Below, piece by piece: positions 59,023-64,000 of a stretch of 64,000 nt of DNA; position 1 is the stretch's first letter; each line of letters opens with the position of its first letter. Made by a program: the position numbers and the translations under genes. Under the pieces are notes generated by a model, which was not told the origin of the DNA, made no database searches, and was given only the letters and a program-made list of their open reading frames with translations. This DNA comes from Acanthochromis polyacanthus (Eukaryota; Chordata; Actinopteri; Pomacentridae): assembly GCF_021347895.1 (NCBI RefSeq), contig NC_067132.1, forward strand, positions 8,920,995-8,984,994. Reading direction: 5' to 3'.

Positions 59023-60087
59023 AGCTGCTGTCCGGAGTTTCCGTTTGTTTTCAATTTATGTATCATTGTTTAACAAAGCTTAAATGTGTTAGTCTAGTTC
59101 GATACTATAATATAAAGTTAGTATGACGCGATATGAAAATTTATTCCTGAGCTCCGCCTTCCTCTCATAGACCCCCATGTTATTCCAAAAAGCGCCGGTC
59201 GCTGCCGACCAATCAAGTTCGAGCTTCAGCTTTGTCATGCTGTCAATCAATGGTTACGCGCACAGCAAGCAAGCCCATGCAGAGGTGGGCGAGCTACGCA
59301 CTACGCAACCGCGCGCACATTTGTTTTGCTTGTGGAGGAGCTGAGAGAGCATCAGGGATCAGCAACTTCCAGAAAAGTTACCAATCCCACGGCTTGTCAG
59401 GCCAAGAGACTGCAGGACGTTTTTTGGCTCGGGGTGCTCGCGTCGCTCCCCGACCACGGCCTCCATAGCCCGCCTGACGGCTTCGTTTAGATGCTGTGGT
59501 CGGGGTGCTCGCGTCGCTCCCCGACCACGGCCTCCATAGCCCGCCTGCGGGCTTCGTTTAGATGCTGTGGTCGGGGTGCTCGCGTCGCTCCCCGACCACG
59601 GCCTCCATAGCCCACCTGACGGCTTCGTTTAGATGCCCGACCTCTGGAGGAAGATGTTGGGGCGTCTGGGACATACTCTTCGTCAAAGGAGTCATGCAAT
59701 TCTGAACTCTAGATAGAAATAAATAAACAATGTAACACATATACACGCGTAAATGCACTAAGTTTGATAAACAACGTCATTGAGAGGGATACACGAGTGT
59801 AATCACATATTGAAACTTTACTCGTTCGTCCTAGCAGATTCATGTTATTTTGGTATTAGGACAAGTTAGACTCAATACAGCATTCTAACGTAATTCCTTT
59901 ATTATTTACTAAATGTACTAAATGCAGAAGAGGGGAAAACAGCAAAACAGGCGAGATGCTGCAGCACTCCGGGCACTTCTCTCATGTACTGCGCGCGTGC
60001 ACAAATAAAGGGGTGAAATCAGAGGGAGGAAGGGTGGGACCAACAGCGTTTTGGGAGACACTGCGATTCAAACTCCGGACAGCAGCT
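59023..60087. mobile_element. TTAA-flanked DNA transposon with 18-bp perfect TIRs
   Basis: AGCTGCTGTCCGGAGTTT starts at 59023; its exact reverse complement ends at 60087. TTAA stands directly outside on both sides (59019-59022 and 60088-60091). TTAA duplication is known for piggyBac and Kolobok elements; the AG-start fits Kolobok better than the CCC-start of piggyBac (inference). At 1065 bp it is non-autonomous. The inside carries a 71-bp GC-rich tandem repeat and an open minus-strand stretch (about 59540-59700) rich in Arg/Gly, of unknown nature. Confidence 0.8.
59429..59636 (-). repeat. 71-bp GC-rich tandem repeat, about 2.9 copies
   Basis: Units start at 59429, 59500 and 59571 and are almost identical. 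Each unit boundary holds a hairpin: GTGGTCGGGG, a 13-base loop, then CCCCGACCAC. On the minus strand each unit reads into the same peptide end (M-E-A-V-V-G-E-R-R-E-H-P-D-H-S-I). Since 71 is not a multiple of three, the repeat cannot keep one frame. It is much more GC-rich and CpG-rich than its surroundings. Confidence 0.9.
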
Positions 60088-60230
60088 TTAACAACACTGA
60101 CAGTTTATCTTAACATCAGCTGATATAACTGTGATTCAAAATCTGCAGCTCCTCAAGTGGAGTTTTTGTCCTGGATAAAGTCAATCTCCAGTGGCCCTTC
60201 TGCTAATATATCCAACTTCACAGTGAAATA

Positions 60231-61691
60231 GGGTGATATCAGGTAAATTGGGCCATCAGGTCAAATGGGCCATTTAAGCTTTGGATGTCCTAGCCCCTCT
60301 GATTTTTAGAGCCAATGACAGCAAATGGTCTCAAATGTTTGCCACAACTGTACTTAACATGAAACAACAGATTTTATTGGTCTGTGGTTGTTTTTGTGGG
60401 CGGAGATAAGATTCAAATTCACACTGCACCGGAAAACTGCGTGGTGAGTGGACTGGCATAAGAATTTCTGATAAAAATTATAAGGATGATAAGTCAATTA
60501 AAGAAATGTGTATATATAAAATTTTTGATGTATAATATCTGTCTTGATGACACCTATCAGAAATAATGCTTAAAGTTTGGTATTTGGACATTATTTTTCA
60601 AAGATTGACGTTTTTGTTAGTGGCCCAATTTAGCTGAACCTATTCAGGTAAGTTGGGCCCCCTGGTTTCAGCTAAAATGGGCCACCCTTTTTGTCAGTCA
60701 CACATGCACACATGTACACATTTGAAGGGAACGGAGTAGGCATTTATGTGAAAAGGATGCATCTGCCTAAAAATAATGATGATCAGTGTTTTCAGTAACA
60801 ATCCACTGACTATCTGCAGTGAGTATGGCAAACAAGAAGCAAGTGAGAGGAAAAGAGAGAGGGACTGAGAGATGGAGGAAGAAAGCAGAGGAGACAGAAA
60901 GTGAGAGAACAGTTGAGGATAGATGAAGAGAGGAGGAACAAGGACCAGAGAGGAAAAGAGATGACCCAAAGGCAACAGAGGAATGGATCAAGTGTCTAGT
61001 GTTCAATCTGGTGCCATGAGAGCTGTGGCAAAGAGAACGACATCTATGATGATGACGGCTTCACCTGTCAGGACTGTATTTAAATTTGTGGTTTAAGTAG
61101 CCTCGGCCATGACATGTGTACCTACCCAAGCACACACACATTTTAAAATTTTGACTATTTAGATATTATTGAGGTTCAGTGTATGCATTCATCCCATTTG
61201 TAGGCCTAGTAGGTTGCAGTTGTTTTTTTTTAATCATTATTTATGTGTTTTATACCCAAGTTCACAGTGCCATGTGGATTCAATACATTTGCCATGAGCA
61301 GATCAGTTAATCATTTACAATGTAATGAATTGTCCTGATATTATTAAATTGTTCTTACACAGTAAGTTGCCATATTGACAGTTTTTTTACAATAAAAATT
61401 GATGACTATCCCTTTGCAGTTGGACTGGCCCAACTTACCTGATAAGCGTCCCATTTTACCTGATCAGCTGGCCCATTTTACCTGAACTTTGCTTGTGTAA
61501 AAAAATTGGCACAGCTGTTGTATCAAGACCTGTAGGAACTAAACAATCCTATTTACTAGATAATTTCAAAACAAAATTAAAAGAAAACATCCATTACTAG
61601 CCATAAAACCACATTTTAATAGAATATATTGTTTTTTGTTAGTGCTACAAGCGATTTACCAAAAAGTGGCCCATTTTAGCTGATATCACCC
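60231..61691. mobile_element. TA-flanked DNA transposon with GGGCCA subterminal motifs
   Basis: The left end GGGTGATATCAGGTAAATTG and the reverse of the right end GGGTGATATCAGCTAAAATG pair over about 25 bp. TA lies directly outside (60229-60230 and 61692-61693), the target duplication of the Tc1/mariner/pogo group. The motif 'cagg/ctaaa(a)tgggcca', in both orientations, recurs near 60243, 60258, 60621, 60645, 60670, 61424, 61448, 61470 and 61666. A decayed coding tail at 60972-61083 resembles a zinc finger. At 1461 bp it looks like an internally deleted relative of a larger element. Confidence 0.7.
60972..61083 (+). pseudogene. Decayed PHD-like zinc-finger tail of a transposase
   Basis: In one frame the + strand reads E-E-W-I-K-C. 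After a shift it reads C-S-I-W-C-H-E-S-C-G-K-E-N-D, then D-D-D-G-F-T-C-Q-D-C-I and a stop (61081-61083). The spacing W-x-x-C, W-C-H-E-x-C, F-x-C-x-x-C is that of the Cys/His finger at the C-terminus of many pogo-like transposases of fish (recalled). This agrees with the TA duplication. It is frameshifted and lacks the catalytic part. Confidence 0.45.
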
Positions 61692-61693
61692 TA

Positions 61694-62535
61694 AACATTT
61701 TTACAGCCTGCTACAAGAAAAATGATTTCAGTCTCTATAGCAGTTTTTTCTATTTGTGACAACTCACCTGTTTAAATTGTATTAGGAGGTAATGTTATGC
61801 ATAATTAAGAGTCCATTACAGGAAAATCCATTGCTTAGAGATGTTTGCATGATCCGCCTCAGCTCCAATCACATGACACCTTTAGGAATAAGCTTCAAAT
61901 GCATGGATGAGCTTCAAAACTGCTGTTCAGGAAACCCATGTGTGACGTCCAAGAGAGTTTGTCCACATCTTTATATACACCTATGGGAGAACTGCAGAGA
62001 CAAGGAACATGAGTCTGTGTGCTTATCACTACGAACCACAACCTAGACATTACACATATGTATTACTTTTCTGGGATGTCTACAAACCTAACATCTATAT
62101 GTTTGCACATTGGAAGTCCATCTGTCTCCATTCTCATTAATCTGGTTTCTCTTGAGCTCCTGTACACTTCATTAGAATTTAGTGGTCAAAAGTCCAAAGT
62201 TGCTGGTATCCAACAAAACATGTTTTTGTCTGTAACTGAAGAATTCATACATTGATTATGATGAAATTTCATACAAATGTCGAGCACGGTGAAATGATGA
62301 AATGATGACACTGAATGTCCAAAGAGTTAAAAGTGAAGTCTGGATAGACATGAATGTAAACTGCAACTTCACTAGTTTGAGGAAACATATGAGGCCGTAA
62401 TTCTGGTTTCCATGGTTGTAGTGTAAATATGGACAAGTGCGGCTTTTGCAGATGCTTTTGCTCCTTTAATTAAAATTTATTTTAGTTTTTATTGAAGTTT
62501 AGCTTAATACTAAGCAACTTTCATTTAAAAGCTAC
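61694..62535. other. Intergenic DNA without recognised features
   Basis: AT-rich sequence between the TA-flanked element and the last SINE. Nothing further was seen. Confidence 0.45.
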
Positions 62536-62548
62536 TATACAAATAACA

Positions 62549-62895
62549 TCCATCCCTAATCTATACACTGCTTAATTCAGATTAGAATTGTGGAGGGGTT
62601 GGAGCCTATCCCAGCTGACTGAGGGCAAAGGCAGGGGACACCTGGACAGGTAAAAGTTTATCACAGGGCTACATATAGAGACAAACAATAACACTCACAT
62701 TCACAGATGCGGACAATTTAGAGTTACCAATTAATCTCAGCATGTTTTTGGACTGTGGGTGGAAGCTGGAGAACCTGGAGAAAACCCACGCATGCACAGG
62801 GAGAACATGCAAACTCCATACAGAAAGATTCCAGGTCGAGACGCGAACTTTCTAGCTGCAAGACAACAGTGCTACCATTGAGCCACATGCAGCCT
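62549..62895 (-). mobile_element. SINE-like element, copy 5
   Basis: The same family in minus orientation (tail CATCCATCCC on the left, head 'gccacatgcagcc' on the right). Flanks 'tatacaaataaca' (62536-62548) and 'tatgcaaataaca' (62896-62908) match at 12 of 13, a good target-site duplication. Together with copies 1, 3 and 4 this supports retroposition for the family. Confidence 0.8.
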
Positions 62896-62908
62896 TATGC
62901 AAATAACA

Positions 62909-64000
62909 ATTACATGAAAATACTGAATTACAGGATGGTACGACAGCCAAGTTAATAGGTGCAACAGCCATCAGCAGTGAGACCCAGGTTCATGTCCTCA
63001 CATGCTAGATCTTTACTACATGTCGCTCCTCTGGTCTCTTTCCTGTCTGCTTCTACTACACTGTCTGAATAAATGCAAAAATGTCAAATAAAGTAACCTT
63101 AAAATACATTTTTGTCTGGTTACAAACTTAAAATCCACCCATGAGTGGCTGTGTTGGGAGTGGAAGTGGGCTGGTTCATTTTTTTTCTTAGGACCCAGAG
63201 CCCACATTGGGATGCAGCTTGAAATCCAGTGAGGGCAGAGAGCATTCCCACCACCACCACCAGCAGCACCACCAGCAGCAGCACGGGGCAGACTGCAGAG
63301 TAAAACAGAAGCCACAACCACTCAGAGCATAATGACAGCCGGGGGATCACAAATAAGACATAGAGGAGAGCAGGGCCTGATGTCTCTGTGTAATATTTCA
63401 TCACAGAAAAGCTAAATAAATTCCTCACTACAGTCAAGTGAAACCACGTCAATGCAGCAGATGTAAGAAATGGCAGCTGCCGGAGGAATGCGGTTTGGCA
63501 GTGAACGAGGCCTGGAGAGAGACTGGAAGGTCCTCTCACGTTAACACTTTGTGTTTGGGAACACAAAAATACATTGTTGATAGACTGAGTAGGGTAGAAT
63601 CACGTTTGCCTGTGTGTATGTGAATGTATATGAGTGTGTGTGAAGGGACAGTGTGGTGGGTCCCATCTCCTTCATCAACATGTTCAAAAAGAATCCCACA
63701 CATAGCGACCTCTTTGTCCAGATGTAATAAAACTCCCAAGACTAACTTTAAAAGGATGGCACTAATGAACAGCCAGAGACATCAAACACAGGACACACAC
63801 ACATCTGAGCATTTTATAAGAGCATATTGTGATACTTAAGCATAGAGGGAGGTGGAGGGAGACGGTGTGAGAGGCTGGAGACCTGGCAGGCAGCATGGCA
63901 GAGTGTGGCAGCCAGGTCTGAAGGCCAGCGAATAAATAGGCCTCACATTGCACAAGCACACAACAGGAGCCAAAGCTGTAATGTTACCATAAATCTGGAA
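62909..64000. other. Intergenic DNA to window end
   Basis: No gene supported. A trinucleotide-rich patch (CCACCACCACCACCAGCAGC, 63250-63290) makes a hydrophobic minus-strand open frame (63120-63566) that I do not accept as a gene. Confidence 0.4.

Noticed and set aside
63120..63566. A 148-codon minus-strand open frame with hydrophobic segments resembling membrane helices
   Set aside because: Its hydrophobic run comes from a (CCA/CAG)-type trinucleotide patch, no family is recognised, and no promoter, splice or polyadenylation context supports it.

Overview
The window reads as nuclear DNA of a ray-finned (teleost) fish. It is AT-rich and intron-rich. It carries canonical GT-AG introns, long (CA)n/(GT)n microsatellites, several copies of one tRNA-headed SINE-like family, and remnants of DNA transposons typical of fish genomes (Tc1-like, rve/HECT, DDE_4/Harbinger-like, TTAA- and TA-targeting elements). 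The species cannot be named from the sequence.

The only intact host gene I can support is mkx (Mohawk, a TALE-class homeobox transcription repressor of tendon, ligament and muscle development). It lies on the + strand from a GC-rich non-coding first exon near 21.5 kb to a polyadenylation signal at 53.41 kb. Six coding exons (23039-23214, 25642-25801, 29258-29411, 33394-33759, 50544-50577, 50703-50910) join with consistent phases into a 365-residue protein. All introns are GT-AG. Intron 5 is about 16.8 kb and gene-free. Introns 3 to 5 hold SINE and MITE insertions, microsatellites and one near-perfect 72-bp palindrome.

The first 7 kb are unlike the rest. At 1-834 (minus strand) there is a tandem array of four 60-66-nt exon-like units with splice-site-like borders. 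One reading frame is open through all four, and a fifth exon may run off the window edge. From 1.2 to 7.0 kb lies a dense set of broken transposon genes. These are a Polinton-type integrase cut by a LINE with a 14-bp target-site duplication, a second rve integrase facing a two-exon HECT E3 ligase gene 90 bp away, a DDE_4 transposase C-terminus, a MITE with perfect 78-bp inverted repeats, and two exons of a further transposon-associated gene.

Between 8.4 and 18.7 kb are an inverted SINE pair, two degenerate Tc1-like transposases (one carrying a nested SINE with a perfect 12-bp duplication), and a fold-back element. Downstream of mkx, 53.4-58.9 kb shows no gene. From 59.0 to 61.7 kb two unrelated non-autonomous DNA transposons stand 140 bp apart: one flanked by TTAA with 18-bp perfect inverted repeats and a GC-rich 71-bp tandem repeat, one flanked by TA with many GGGCCA-type subterminal motifs and a decayed zinc-finger coding tail. 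A last SINE with a near-perfect 13-bp duplication sits at 62.5-62.9 kb. No tRNA, rRNA, CRISPR or known ncRNA gene was recognised.
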